From Oceanimonas sp052119705 (GTDB lineage Bacteria; Pseudomonadota; Gammaproteobacteria; Enterobacterales; Aeromonadaceae), in NCBI RefSeq assembly GCF_052119705.1, contig NZ_JBGQOP010000003.1, positions 102,542 to 166,541 of the forward strand: a DNA stretch of 64,000 nt, written 5' to 3'. Made by a program: the position numbers and the translations under genes. The notes under the pieces are model-generated. The model had not been told where the DNA came from and did not search any database. It saw only the letters and a program-made list of their open reading frames with translations. The stretch's first letter is position 1. Every line of letters starts with the position of its first letter. This document shows, piece after piece, positions 6,711 through 15,602 of this stretch.

Positions 6711-8165
6711 ATGAGCTTTAATAGCTGCGTTTTGATCATGGATCACAATCAGGAACGACGCTTAAAGCTCGAGGCCATACTGTCTTTTATGCAGGTGGAA
6801 TGGCGAAGTGGTAGCCGAGCGGAAGATCATGCTTGGTTACAGAACCAGCCACAAAATATGACGGTATTGGTCGGAGACACGGATGTGTCTTTGAATGAGC
6901 TACTCGAAACATTTCCGCATCACGCCTTTATTAGCTTAACGGCGGCGCACAGCCATTTGCCTAATTTGTTAGGTACTTTAACCTCGCTGACTTATGACGA
7001 ACTCACCTCGCTGTTATTACAGGCGCAAAATTGGCAACCTGTATTGATATCAAACGATAAAGACTGTCGGTTGCACGAGTTGTTGATTGGCGATAGTGGC
7101 GTTATGTGCGATGTAAAAAACCTGATCCGACAAGTGGCCAACAAGCCTGCTAACGTACTGTTGTTGGGTGAGTCGGGCACCGGTAAAGAAGTGATCGCGC
7201 GTGCTATTCATTTGTTGTCTTTGCAGTGTGATGGGCCTTTTGTGCCAATTAACTGCGGTGCTATTCCTGCTGAGTTATTAGAAAGTGAGTTGTTCGGCCA
7301 TGAGAAGGGTGCGTTTACGGGTGCGGTGTCGGCCCGTAAAGGTCGTTTTGAGCTGGCCGAAGGCGGCACGCTGTTTTTAGATGAAATTGGCGATATGCCG
7401 TTGCCGATGCAGGTAAAACTGCTGCGCGTATTGCAAGAGCGCACCTTTGAGCGGGTAGGCGGCACGAGGCCGATTGCCGCTAAAGTGCGGGTAATTGCCG
7501 CTACGCATCGCGACCTTGAGCAGATGATTTATGAACAGCGTTTTCGTGAAGACTTATATTACCGCTTAAATGTATTCCCGATTGAAGCTCCGGCTTTGAG
7601 CGCGCGCCAAGAAGATATTCCGCTGTTGCTCAATGAACTGATTAGTCGTCATCGTACTACCCATAACGCCGAATTATCATTTTCGTCTGAGGCCATAGAG
7701 TCGCTGCAACAATGGCATTGGCCGGGTAACGTGCGCGAGTTGTCAAACTTGGTGGAGCGGATGTTTATTTTATGCCCCAACCAAGTGGTGCAGTTAGGGG
7801 ATTTGCCCGTTAAATATCGGGCGGTATCTAATGCACAACTAATAGTGCGCCCCTTTGATGAGCTAGACGAGCGCGATGCGTTGTCGGCCATGTTTCAGTC
7901 TAACGATGAATTTGCGGGTGAAAACGAAGCCGACTTTTTTGATTTTCAAACCTTGGATGACTTAGAAGAAGAGGCGGATTTTATGGCGCCTACTTTGTCG
8001 ACCGATGGCGTTAATTTAAAAGACATGTTGGCTAACATTGAAATGGACATGATTAGCCAATCGTTGGACGTGAATGACGGCATCGTCGCCCGCGCCGCGG
8101 AACACTTAGGCATGCGCCGCACTACCTTGGTCGAGAAGATGAAAAAATACGGCATCACTAAGTGA
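6711..8165 (+). CDS. flrA: Sigma-54-dependent flagellar master regulator FlrA (FleQ family)
   Basis: A 484-residue enhancer-binding protein that starts the flagellar cascade by activating sigma-54 promoters, including flrBC. An N-terminal FleQ-type receiver-like domain (~1-120) lacks a phosphorylatable layout. The AAA+ core spans ~128-370 with Walker A GESGTGKE (~153-160), GAFTGA (~200-205) and FLDEIGDMP. A Fis-type helix-turn-helix lies at the C-terminus (~445-484, AAEHLGMRRTTLVEKMKKYGI). In relatives activity is inhibited by FlhG and c-di-GMP; an FlhG is encoded at 30111. It is monocistronic here, with long repeat-rich gaps on both sides. Upstream, an FNR-like box lies at 6507. Confidence 0.95.
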   Translation: MSFNSCVLIMDHNQERRLKLEAILSFMQVEWRSGSRAEDHAWLQNQPQNMTVLVGDTDVSLNELLETFPHHAFISLTAAHSHLPNLLGTLTSLTYDELTSLLLQAQNWQPVLISNDKDCRLHELLIGDSGVMCDVKNLIRQVANKPANVLLLGESGTGKEVIARAIHLLSLQCDGPFVPINCGAIPAELLESELFGHEKGAFTGAVSARKGRFELAEGGTLFLDEIGDMPLPMQVKLLRVLQERTFERVGGTRPIAAKVRVIAATHRDLEQMIYEQRFREDLYYRLNVFPIEAPALSARQEDIPLLLNELISRHRTTHNAELSFSSEAIESLQQWHWPGNVRELSNLVERMFILCPNQVVQLGDLPVKYRAVSNAQLIVRPFDELDERDALSAMFQSNDEFAGENEADFFDFQTLDDLEEEADFMAPTLSTDGVNLKDMLANIEMDMISQSLDVNDGIVARAAEHLGMRRTTLVEKMKKYGITK

Positions 8166-8200
8166 GAGCGCCGAGCGCCCGGCGCCAAGCACCAAGCTAA
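8166..8200 (+). repeat. Heptamer array immediately after the flrA stop
   Basis: Five 7-base units start at the very first base after TGA: GAGCGCC, GAGCGCC, CGGCGCC, AAGCACC, AAGCTAA. The same unit series follows the DUF2802 gene at 40754. Confidence 0.7.
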
Positions 8201-8274
8201 ACACTAAATCTAAACCTGCTTTTGCCACGGAATACGCGGACAAGCCGCAAGTGTTGAGTTAAGCTTTTTCATTC

Positions 8275-8563
8275 AAACCATCCTGCTTCGCAGGACCCGC
8301 GAACAAGTTGCGGGCTACAAGAGCCTGTGGTTGTAGGCGAACGCTTGCTCTCGCATTACGCCGCAGGCGTAACCTAAAACCGGCCGGCGGTCGCGGCCTC
8401 AAGTTATATCAATCCCAGTAAAAAGGCACCGCACTTGTAGTCCCACGCTTTAGGAATTGATGCTCACCATTTCAGCCTACTGCGAATATTCACTGGATAT
8501 TCGATTAAACTGGAATGATTCGTCACGGCGAGACGAGCTCTCCCCTGCGAAGCAGGATGGTCT
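8275..8563. repeat. Inverted-repeat-bounded intergenic block between flrA and flrB
   Basis: The arms AACCATCCTGCTTCGCAGG (8276-8294) and its near complement at 8544-8561 enclose ~250 bp of repeat material. 8275-8318 is the reverse complement of 17684-17727 (GTAGCC...AACTTGTTCG...CAGGATGGTTT). 8335-8361 repeats the motif seen inverted at 6363. No gene is supported. Confidence 0.65.
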
Positions 8564-8668
8564 AAAATATTCCCGCTGAGACGGGAGTGCCAGCTAAAGC
8601 GGCACACTACAAAAGACAGTGTTTCTTTACCTCCTCACGCCTCACTCTTTACCCTTCACGGGACAGGC

Positions 8669-8684
8669 TGGCATGCTTATTGAA
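8669..8684 (+). promoter_or_regulatory. Candidate flrBC promoter (near-consensus sigma-54, overlapping a sigma-70 -10)
   Basis: TGGCATGCTTATTGAA has the GG of the -24 element but GA where -12 should read GC. A perfect -10 hexamer TATAAT lies just downstream at 8694-8699 without an obvious -35. In Vibrio flrBC is sigma-54 dependent, which makes the first reading plausible. The flrB start is at 8718. Confidence 0.4.
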
Positions 8685-8717
8685 TGAACAGCCTATAATC
8701 CCCTGAATTTTCTTCCT

Positions 8718-9749
8718 ATGCCTGATAATGCGACAGCTGTGCTGCCTGACACCTTTTGTATGACTGCTTTAGTGAATGCTATGCCGAGTGGCGTGGTGTG
8801 GCTGGATGGACGGGGGCGGGTGGCGTTAGTGAATCCGGCGGCGCAACGACTCTTGGCTGCATCGCTGGGTGAGCCGCTACAAAATAAGCCGCTATTAGGT
8901 GAGGCATGGTCTGCTGTAATCCAACGAGTATTTGCGCCGCAGCCAGATGATGGTTTGCAGGTGTCGCTTAAAGATGGCCGCCGTATTCAGTTGGCCATAT
9001 CTCATATTGAAGGTCAGCCTGGCCAGTTAATTCAACTTACCGATCTTACGCCGACTCGCGCTTGGGTAGAGCAGCAAAGTCATGCCCAGCGCTTAGCGGC
9101 ACTGGGCCAAATGGCCGCCACACTGGCTCACCAAATTCGCACGCCTTTGTCTGCAGCCATGTTATATGGTGCCAATTTAGCGGCGCCGCAGTTAACAGAA
9201 ACACAGCGCAGCCAGTTTCAACGGCGTTTAATCGACCGGCTCAATGATATTGAGCGCCAAATAAGCGACATCTTATTATTTGCTAAACCCGAACAGGGCC
9301 CATTAGCGGACAGCCTAGCGCTCAGTGAGTTATTACCCGAGTGTGTGGAGGCGGCAAATGCTTTGCTCGTACCCAAAGGCGTGACGCTTGCCTTAAGCCT
9401 GTCAGAGATTAGCCGCAGTCAAAGCCAAGTATTGGGTAACAGCCATGCGCTAAAAGGCATAGTGCTGAACTTATTAGAAAATGCCGTGGATGCCGGTGCC
9501 TCTGAGTTGCACCTTGAGTTGGTGGTGGCAGAGCGTGAGCTAGAAATTCGGCTGCAGGATAACGGTAAGGGGATGGACGCTAATCTCGTGAAAAACATCT
9601 TCACCCCGTTTTTTACCACCCGCAGCCAAGGCACAGGCTTAGGCTTGGCGGCGGTGGCAGCAGTGATGCGCGCCCATCAAGGGCGAGTATCGGTGCAGTC
9701 ACAGCCCGGGCAGGGCAGTTGTTTCAGCCTGTGGCTGCCTTTGGCGTGA
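8718..9749 (+). CDS. flrB: Flagellar two-component sensor kinase FlrB (FleS-like)
   Basis: A 343-residue soluble histidine kinase. A PAS-like domain at ~15-110 (MPSGVVWLDGRGRVALVNPAA) precedes the phosphoacceptor helix with His138 in AHQIRTPLSAAM. The HATPase region has NLLENAVDAGA (N box), DNGKGMD (G1) and GTGLGLA (G2). No membrane segments are seen, as in FlrB/FleS. It phosphorylates FlrC, encoded next. No Shine-Dalgarno is evident before the ATG. The stop codon lies inside the first unit of a heptamer array. Confidence 0.93.
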   Translation: MPDNATAVLPDTFCMTALVNAMPSGVVWLDGRGRVALVNPAAQRLLAASLGEPLQNKPLLGEAWSAVIQRVFAPQPDDGLQVSLKDGRRIQLAISHIEGQPGQLIQLTDLTPTRAWVEQQSHAQRLAALGQMAATLAHQIRTPLSAAMLYGANLAAPQLTETQRSQFQRRLIDRLNDIERQISDILLFAKPEQGPLADSLALSELLPECVEAANALLVPKGVTLALSLSEISRSQSQVLGNSHALKGIVLNLLENAVDAGASELHLELVVAERELEIRLQDNGKGMDANLVKNIFTPFFTTRSQGTGLGLAAVAAVMRAHQGRVSVQSQPGQGSCFSLWLPLA

Positions 9750-9917
9750 AGAGTCAAGAGTTAAGGGTGAAGAGGACGACATGGAAATGATGATACCTAA
9801 TGATCTGCACCTAAAGGTTCGTTGTATTAGCTTGTCCGCTTCACACCTCCCTCATCACGCTTCACTGGGCTTAGGTGTTATCTCGTTCGCTTTACTCTTC
9901 ACCCTTTACCCTTCACA
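9746..9917. repeat. Heptamer-armed hairpin element between flrB and flrC
   Basis: The left arm 9746-9773 has four units (GTGAAGA, GTCAAGA, GTTAAGG, GTGAAGA), the first containing the flrB stop. The right arm 9888-9917 has the complementary units (TTTACTC, TTCACCC, TTTACCC, TTCAC). The ~115-bp centre has no gene. The element separates two genes expected to be co-transcribed. Confidence 0.7.
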
Positions 9918-9937
9918 AATATTAAGGAGGCCTATCC

Positions 9938-11377
9938 ATGACTTATGACGTGCAGCCCGATGTGGTTGATATCTTATTAGTAGAAGACGATGCGGGCTTA
10001 CAACAAGCGCTACAAGATACGCTTTTGCTGGCGGGCTTTTCGTGTGCCACCGTCGACAGTGCCGAAGTTGCGATAGTGTGGTTGCAACATAATGCGGCCA
10101 AGTTAGTGATCACAGACGTGCAAATGGCGGGCATGGATGGCTTAGGTTTACTGGATTGGATTAACCGCCGCATTCCCGGCTTGCCGGTGTTGGTGATGAC
10201 GGCCTATGCCCAAGTGTCGGGGGCGGTGGCGGCCATACGAGCGGGCGCCGTGGATTATTTGGCTAAACCCTTTACGCCGGATGCGCTCTTGACTGTGGTC
10301 TCGCGCCATATTACTCAGCCCGTGCTGGATGATGGCAATCCCGTAGTGGGCGATGCCAGCAGTATTCAACTGTTGCAGTTGGCCACTCGGGTGGCCGAGT
10401 CTGGTGCCAGTGTGATGATCAGCGGGCCCAGCGGTACCGGAAAAGAAGTGTTGGCGCGCTTTATTCATCAAAAGTCTGAGCGCGCCAAGGCGGCGTTTGT
10501 GGCCATTAACTGCGCGGCCATTCCCGATAATATGCTAGAAGCCACGTTATTTGGTTATGAAAAAGGTGCCTTTACCGGCGCCGTGCAGGCTAATCCCGGT
10601 AAGTTTGAGCAAGCCAATGGCGGCACTATCTTGTTGGATGAAATTACCGAGATGGACTTAAACCTGCAGGCTAAATTACTGCGGGTGCTGCAAGAGCGAG
10701 AAGTAGAGCGCTTGGGTGGGCGTAAAACCATTGCACTGGATGTGCGGGTGTTAGCGACCAGTAACCGTGATTTGCGCCAAGCGGTGGCGGAGGGGCGCTT
10801 TCGTGAAGACTTATTTTATCGCTTAAACGTGTTTCCGCTGCATTGGCCGGCGTTAGCCGAGCGGCCCGGCGACATAGTGCCGTTGGCGGAATATTTGCTG
10901 CAGCGTTATGCCAAAGAGTTAGGTCGTAGCCAGTTACAATTGGGCGAGTCTGCGAAAGCGCGTTTGTTGGCTTGGCAGTGGCCGGGTAACGTGCGTGAGC
11001 TGGGCAACGTGATTCAGCGCGCCTTGATTTTGGCCCAAGGCCAAGTGATTGAAGCACAAGATATCTTGCTGGATGAATTACTGACGCCTGCGCCTGCCGT
11101 TCAGCCTTTGAGTGCAAACCCCTGTGTGCCGGTTGCGGAGTTAGCAGTTAATGAGGCGAGTAGTGCTTATGGTGCCAGTGAGTCAGCAGGCGAAGTGAAT
11201 AAAGCGGCGGCTACGGATTTGAGCCAAGAGTTGGCCAGCCAAGAGCAGCAAATAATTTGGCAGGCGCTGCAAGCGCATGACGGTAGCCGGCAACTTGTTG
11301 CCGAACAGCTAGGCATAAGCCCGCGCACCTTGCGCTATAAGCTGGCGCGGATGCGCGAAGCGGGCATGGAAGTGTAA
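9938..11377 (+). CDS. flrC: Flagellar sigma-54 response regulator FlrC (FleR-like)
   Basis: A 479-residue NtrC-type regulator with a receiver domain at 1-~125 (acidic pair EDD, phospho-acceptor Asp60 in VITDVQMAGMDG, Lys in YLAKPF). The AAA+ domain has SGPSGTGKE as Walker A and GAFTGA as the sigma-54 contact. A C-terminal Fis helix-turn-helix (AEQLGISPRTLRYKLARMRE) follows an Ala/Ser-rich linker. Phosphorylated by FlrB, it activates the fliE, fliK and flhA sigma-54 promoters identified here (inferred from Vibrio). A strong AAGGAGG ribosome site precedes the ATG. Confidence 0.95.
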   Translation: MTYDVQPDVVDILLVEDDAGLQQALQDTLLLAGFSCATVDSAEVAIVWLQHNAAKLVITDVQMAGMDGLGLLDWINRRIPGLPVLVMTAYAQVSGAVAAIRAGAVDYLAKPFTPDALLTVVSRHITQPVLDDGNPVVGDASSIQLLQLATRVAESGASVMISGPSGTGKEVLARFIHQKSERAKAAFVAINCAAIPDNMLEATLFGYEKGAFTGAVQANPGKFEQANGGTILLDEITEMDLNLQAKLLRVLQEREVERLGGRKTIALDVRVLATSNRDLRQAVAEGRFREDLFYRLNVFPLHWPALAERPGDIVPLAEYLLQRYAKELGRSQLQLGESAKARLLAWQWPGNVRELGNVIQRALILAQGQVIEAQDILLDELLTPAPAVQPLSANPCVPVAELAVNEASSAYGASESAGEVNKAAATDLSQELASQEQQIIWQALQAHDGSRQLVAEQLGISPRTLRYKLARMREAGMEV

Positions 11378-11380
11378 TGA

Positions 11381-11408
11381 GCTTAAAGCCGAAAGCTGGA
11401 AGCGAGAA
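11381..11408 (+). repeat. Heptamer array after flrC
   Basis: Four units GCTTAAA, GCCGAAA, GCTGGAA, GCGAGAA begin 3 bases after the flrC stop. This is a different unit sequence from the GTGAAG arrays but the same exact 7-base period. Confidence 0.7.
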
Positions 11409-11542
11409 ATAAGAGGGCGCGAGTCTATAGGCGGTGAGATTATTTTAACTTCCGGCTTCTAGCTTAACACTTTCTCTTAGCTGTGTTTTCTACCTCATAG
11501 ACTATATACTGGCCGCTCGTTGCCTTTTTTAGTCTGTCTAGC

Positions 11543-11558
11543 TGGCATTAAGATTGCA
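11543..11558 (+). promoter_or_regulatory. Sigma-54 promoter of fliEFGHIJ
   Basis: TGGCATTAAGATTGCA matches TGGCAC-N5-TTGCA with correct GG-GC spacing. It lies 56 bases before the fliE ATG, so transcription should start near 11570. Confidence 0.85.
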
Positions 11559-11614
11559 TGCAACTGTTAGATGTGATGATTACCTTCCCCCTATAGATTC
11601 AGGAGCCTCGGCAT

Positions 11615-11929
11615 ATGGATATTCAAGCAACCGGCTTATTATCAGAAATGCAGGCCATGCGCAGTGAACTGCAACCGTTGGCGGCACCTAATACAATTGT
11701 TCCCAAGCATGATTTTGCCTCCTTGCTTTCTGATGCGGTAAACAACGTAAACGGCTTGCAGCAGAGTGCTGGTGACTTGAGTAACCGTTTTGAACTAGGT
11801 GATGAGAGTGTCAGTTTAGAAGCGGTGATGATTGCCGGTCAAAAATCCAGCATTGCCTTCGATGCGACCGTGCAAGTGCGCAATAAGGTCGTTGAAGCCT
11901 ACAAAACCATTATGAATATGCCGGTATGA
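11615..11929 (+). CDS. fliE: Flagellar hook-basal body protein FliE
   Basis: A 104-residue FliE, the periplasmic adaptor joining the MS ring to the proximal rod and the first substrate of flagellar export. The conserved C-terminal region includes SLEAVMIAGQKSSIAFDATVQVRNKVVEAY, followed by the NMPV terminus. It is first gene of the operon and directly downstream of the sigma-54 promoter; fliF follows after 11 bases. Confidence 0.95.
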   Translation: MDIQATGLLSEMQAMRSELQPLAAPNTIVPKHDFASLLSDAVNNVNGLQQSAGDLSNRFELGDESVSLEAVMIAGQKSSIAFDATVQVRNKVVEAYKTIMNMPV

Positions 11930-11940
11930 GGACGTGATTG

Positions 11941-13650
11941 GTGGCTGATAATCCGTTGGTAACTACCGACAAAACCGCCCTTACCACCACAGAGGCTAAT
12001 TCTCTGGAGGCGGAAGAGCAAAAGAGCACGCCGTTTGCGCTGTTGGGTAATACCGATGTGTTACGTCAGGTAATTATCGTATTGGCGCTGGCTATTTGTT
12101 TGGCGCTGGCGGTGTTTTTGTTGCTGTGGGGCAAAGAGCCCGAGATGCGCCCGCTCGGCATGTACAATAATCAGGAACTCATTGAGACCCTTGATTATTT
12201 AGATGCTCAAAAAATCGAATATAAGATTGAAGGCAACACCGTCTTGGTGCGTGCCGATCATTTCTCAGATATTCAACTCAATTTACGTCGTTCTGGCCTG
12301 CAGCAAGCCCCGCCAGAAGGCGATGCCATTCTGTTATCCGATCCCGGTTTTGGTATCAGTCAACGCTTAGAGCGTGAACGCTTAAACCTGAGCCGTGAGC
12401 GCCAATTAGCCCGTGTGATTGAACAATTCAACAGCGTGAGTAAGGCGCAAGTGCTGTTGGCTATTCCCCGTGAAAACGTGTTTGTGCGCGATAAACGTCA
12501 ACCCAGCGCCACCGTATTGGTGAACTTGCGCCGTGGCAGCACGCTGCGCCAAGAAGAAGTGGACTCTATCGTCGATACCGTGGCCTCAGCCGTGCCTGAG
12601 ATGACCCCCGATAAAGTCACTGTGACCGATCAAAACGGCCGACTATTAAATTCAGGTTCGCAAGATCCGCTCTCGGCGCGTAACCGTCGAGAATTTGAAC
12701 TGCAGCAAAAGCAAGAACGCGAATACCGTCAAAAAATCGACTCTATCCTGAGCCCCGTATTGGGCATAGGTAACTACACCGCAGAAGTGGATGTGCGTCT
12801 CGACTTTACCCGCACCGAACAAACCGTTAAGTCTTTTAATCCGGACCTGCCAGCGGTGCGCTCCGAGATGGTGATGGAAGACACGAGTTCGGGCCTGGGC
12901 GCGTTAGGCATTCCGGGTGCGCTGACTAATCAGCCGCCGGGTGAGTCAGATATTCCCGAAGATGCCGCTAATGCCAACACCCAAGAAAAGCGCAGTAATG
13001 ATCGCTCGCGAAAAGAAGCGACCCGTAACTTTGAACTGGACACCACCATTAGTCACAGCCAAAACGCCACCGGTGATGTGCGTCGTTTAACCGTGTCGGT
13101 TGCCGTGGATCATAAAGATGTGGTGGCTGAAGACGGTACCGTGACCCGCGTGCCGTTAAATGAAGAAGAGCTGGTGCGGATCGACCGTTTATTGCGCGGC
13201 GGCTTAGGTTTTGATGTAAGCCGGGGTGACGCCATCGAAGTGGTGGCCGTGCCCTTTAACCGCCCTGTGATGGATGATATTACCGGCACGCCGTTTTATC
13301 AGCAGGCGTGGTTTTTACACATGTTACGCATCTTAGGTGCCGTGATTGTGCTGGTGGTGTTATTACTCACCTTGGTGCGGCCCATGGTGCGCCGTTTGTT
13401 GGGCAGCGAAGATTTGCCTGAGGAATTTGATTTAGACGGCCAAAATGCGCTGTTAGGCAGTGATGATCTCACGCTGTTAGCTCAACAGGCCGAGCAAGAT
13501 GAAGGTATGTTTGGTATTCGCGAAGGGCGCTTGCAGCTGCCGGATCTGAATAAAGATGAAGACGTGCTGTCGGCCATTCGGGCCTTGGTGGCTAACGAGC
13601 CAGATTTGGCGGCACAAGTGATCAGAGATTGGGTGAAAGCCGATGAGTAG
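11941..13650 (+). CDS. fliF: Flagellar MS-ring protein FliF
   Basis: A ~569-residue FliF, the inner-membrane ring on which the flagellum is built. There is one membrane segment near ~38-62 (IIVLALAICLALAVFLLLW), ring-building YscJ/FliF domains through ~250, a second membrane segment at ~457-478, and an acidic C-terminus that binds FliG. The GTG at 11941 is preferred (GAGGA 8 bases before); an adjacent TTG at 11938 is possible. It overlaps fliG by 8 bases, suggesting coupled translation. Confidence 0.95.
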   Translation: MADNPLVTTDKTALTTTEANSLEAEEQKSTPFALLGNTDVLRQVIIVLALAICLALAVFLLLWGKEPEMRPLGMYNNQELIETLDYLDAQKIEYKIEGNTVLVRADHFSDIQLNLRRSGLQQAPPEGDAILLSDPGFGISQRLERERLNLSRERQLARVIEQFNSVSKAQVLLAIPRENVFVRDKRQPSATVLVNLRRGSTLRQEEVDSIVDTVASAVPEMTPDKVTVTDQNGRLLNSGSQDPLSARNRREFELQQKQEREYRQKIDSILSPVLGIGNYTAEVDVRLDFTRTEQTVKSFNPDLPAVRSEMVMEDTSSGLGALGIPGALTNQPPGESDIPEDAANANTQEKRSNDRSRKEATRNFELDTTISHSQNATGDVRRLTVSVAVDHKDVVAEDGTVTRVPLNEEELVRIDRLLRGGLGFDVSRGDAIEVVAVPFNRPVMDDITGTPFYQQAWFLHMLRILGAVIVLVVLLLTLVRPMVRRLLGSEDLPEEFDLDGQNALLGSDDLTLLAQQAEQDEGMFGIREGRLQLPDLNKDEDVLSAIRALVANEPDLAAQVIRDWVKADE

Positions 13651-14689
13651 TACCGAACAGCTAATGGTGACCGATGAGCAGCGTAAGTTGCTCAATAATA
13701 TGACCGGCACCGAAAGAGCTGCGCTCTTGATGTTAAGCCTGCGCGAAGAAGACGCCGCGCAAATATTTCGCCATCTCGACCCTAAACAAGTGCAACGGCT
13801 CGGCATGAAAATGGCGGGAATGGGCGATTTTGGCCCAGAGCGGGTGGGCGCGGTACATAGATTATTTATCGAAGATATTCAGCGCTTTACCAAAATTGGC
13901 GTCGGCAGCCAAGACTTCGTGCGTAACGCGCTGGTGGCGGCGCTGGGTGAAGATAAAGCCGGACGCTTGGTGGATCAGATCTCGGCCGGGGCGGGCTCAC
14001 GCGGGCTGGACTCACTGAAGTGGATGGATGCGCGCCAAGTGGCCGGCATTATCTTGAACGAGCACCCGCAAATTCAAACCATAGTGCTGTCGTACCTAGA
14101 CCCTGAGCAGGCAGCTGAAATTTTGCAGCAATTTGCCGAGCCAGTACGCCTCGATTTGGTGATGCGCATCGCCGAGTTAGAAGAAGTGCAGCCCGCGGCC
14201 TTGCAAGAGCTGAACGACATCATGGAAAAACAATTTGCCGGCCAAAGTGGCGCCAAAGCCGCGAAAATGGGCGGCTTGAAGGCGGCTGCTAACATCATGA
14301 ACTATCTGGATACTTCTATCGAGGGCACCTTAATGGATGCGATTCGTGATGAAGACGAAGAAATGAGCATGAAGATCCAAGACTTGATGTTTGTGTTCGA
14401 AAACCTGATCGACGTGGACGACCGTGGCATACAAATGCTGCTGCGTGAAGTGAACGGAGAACTGTTACAGCGCGCATTAAAAGGCGCAGACGATCAGCTT
14501 AAAGATAAGTTTTTAAAGAATATGTCTAAACGTGCCGCGGAATTACTGCAAGACGACTTAGAAGCCATGGGGCCGGTGCGCGTCAGCGACGTAGAGCTGG
14601 CGCAAAAAGAAATCTTGGCGGCGGCAAGGCGCTTGGCCGATAGCGGCGAGCTGATGCTGTCTAAAGGCGGCGGAGACGACTTCGTATGA
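13643..14689 (+). CDS. fliG: Flagellar rotor/switch protein FliG
   Basis: A 348-residue FliG, the C-ring protein that contacts the stator. The N-terminal part binds FliF (GTERAALLMLSL). The middle domain carries the EHPQ motif (NEHPQIQTIVLSYL, ~138-151). The C-terminal torque helix region has LMFVFENLIDVDDRGIQMLLREV. Length matches the family. It overlaps fliF by 8 bases and fliH by 4. Confidence 0.96.
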   Translation: MSSTEQLMVTDEQRKLLNNMTGTERAALLMLSLREEDAAQIFRHLDPKQVQRLGMKMAGMGDFGPERVGAVHRLFIEDIQRFTKIGVGSQDFVRNALVAALGEDKAGRLVDQISAGAGSRGLDSLKWMDARQVAGIILNEHPQIQTIVLSYLDPEQAAEILQQFAEPVRLDLVMRIAELEEVQPAALQELNDIMEKQFAGQSGAKAAKMGGLKAAANIMNYLDTSIEGTLMDAIRDEDEEMSMKIQDLMFVFENLIDVDDRGIQMLLREVNGELLQRALKGADDQLKDKFLKNMSKRAAELLQDDLEAMGPVRVSDVELAQKEILAAARRLADSGELMLSKGGGDDFV

Positions 14690-15561
14690 GTCGCAATCCT
14701 TATGGCGTTAAGCCCGGGCGCATCCCTACCGGCCTTAATACCGACTTAAGCAGAGAGTTAGACAGAGAATTAGCAGCTGGACCCTCATCCGACAGCTGGC
14801 CTTGGCCGGAATTGTCTGGGCATCAGGCTTTGCCGCCCGCAGCCGAGCCCACCCAAGCGCTGAATATTAAACGCCACGTCGATGTGGTTCATGATCAGCC
14901 AGAAGATACGCATGAGCCCGAGCCCCTCACCGCAGAAGCGCTAGAAGAAATTCGCCAAGCCGCCTATGAAGAAGGGTTTGAGCAAGGCAAGCAAGAAGGC
15001 ACGTTAGTGGGCCAAGAAGAAGGGCGCTTAACCGGCTTGCAGCAAGGCCATGAAGCCGGGCTCGCTCAAGGCATAGAGCAGGGCTTGAGTGAGGGTAGCG
15101 CGCAAATTGACGCCCAAGTAAAGCTGTGGGAGCAGTTAATCGGCCAGCTGCAAGCGCCCTTGGCGCAGGTTGATAAAGTCGTCGAGCAAAGCTTAGTGAC
15201 GCTGGCCCAAGAGCTGGCGCGCAATTTATTGAAAACTGAGGCCACTACCTCGCCGCAGCTGCTCTTGGCCACGGTACAAGAGGCCATGTCTGCTTTGCCG
15301 AGCGCCGATAATCACGGGGACACCACACGTATTACCTTGTATTTGCATCCAGAAGACTTAGCTGTGTTAGAACAGCATTTTGATGAACGCAGCATAGCTG
15401 CGCGCCACTGGCAGTTGATCAGTGAACCCGCTCAAGCTCGCGGTGATTTACGGGTAAAAACCGCCCTTTCTGAGCTGGACGTGAGTCTGGCGCGACGCAT
15501 CGATGAGTTAATGGCGAATTTCCTTAAAGCCAATTGGACTCGATTCCATGGCGCAGAATAG
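14686..15561 (+). CDS. fliH: Flagellar export stator FliH
   Basis: A 291-residue FliH, which binds the FliI ATPase and links it to the C-ring. It has a divergent proline-rich N-terminus, a glycine-repeat helix at ~100-145 (GFEQGKQEG, QGHEAGLAQGIEQG) typical of FliH GxxxG coiled regions, and a C-terminal FliH/VATP-E domain. Its start overlaps the fliG stop (ATGA). A 41-base gap separates it from the chosen fliI start. Confidence 0.92.
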   Translation: MSRNPYGVKPGRIPTGLNTDLSRELDRELAAGPSSDSWPWPELSGHQALPPAAEPTQALNIKRHVDVVHDQPEDTHEPEPLTAEALEEIRQAAYEEGFEQGKQEGTLVGQEEGRLTGLQQGHEAGLAQGIEQGLSEGSAQIDAQVKLWEQLIGQLQAPLAQVDKVVEQSLVTLAQELARNLLKTEATTSPQLLLATVQEAMSALPSADNHGDTTRITLYLHPEDLAVLEQHFDERSIAARHWQLISEPAQARGDLRVKTALSELDVSLARRIDELMANFLKANWTRFHGAE

Positions 15562-15602
15562 CGACATGGCACCCAATAGCTATATGCCGCGGAATAGGCT
15601 TA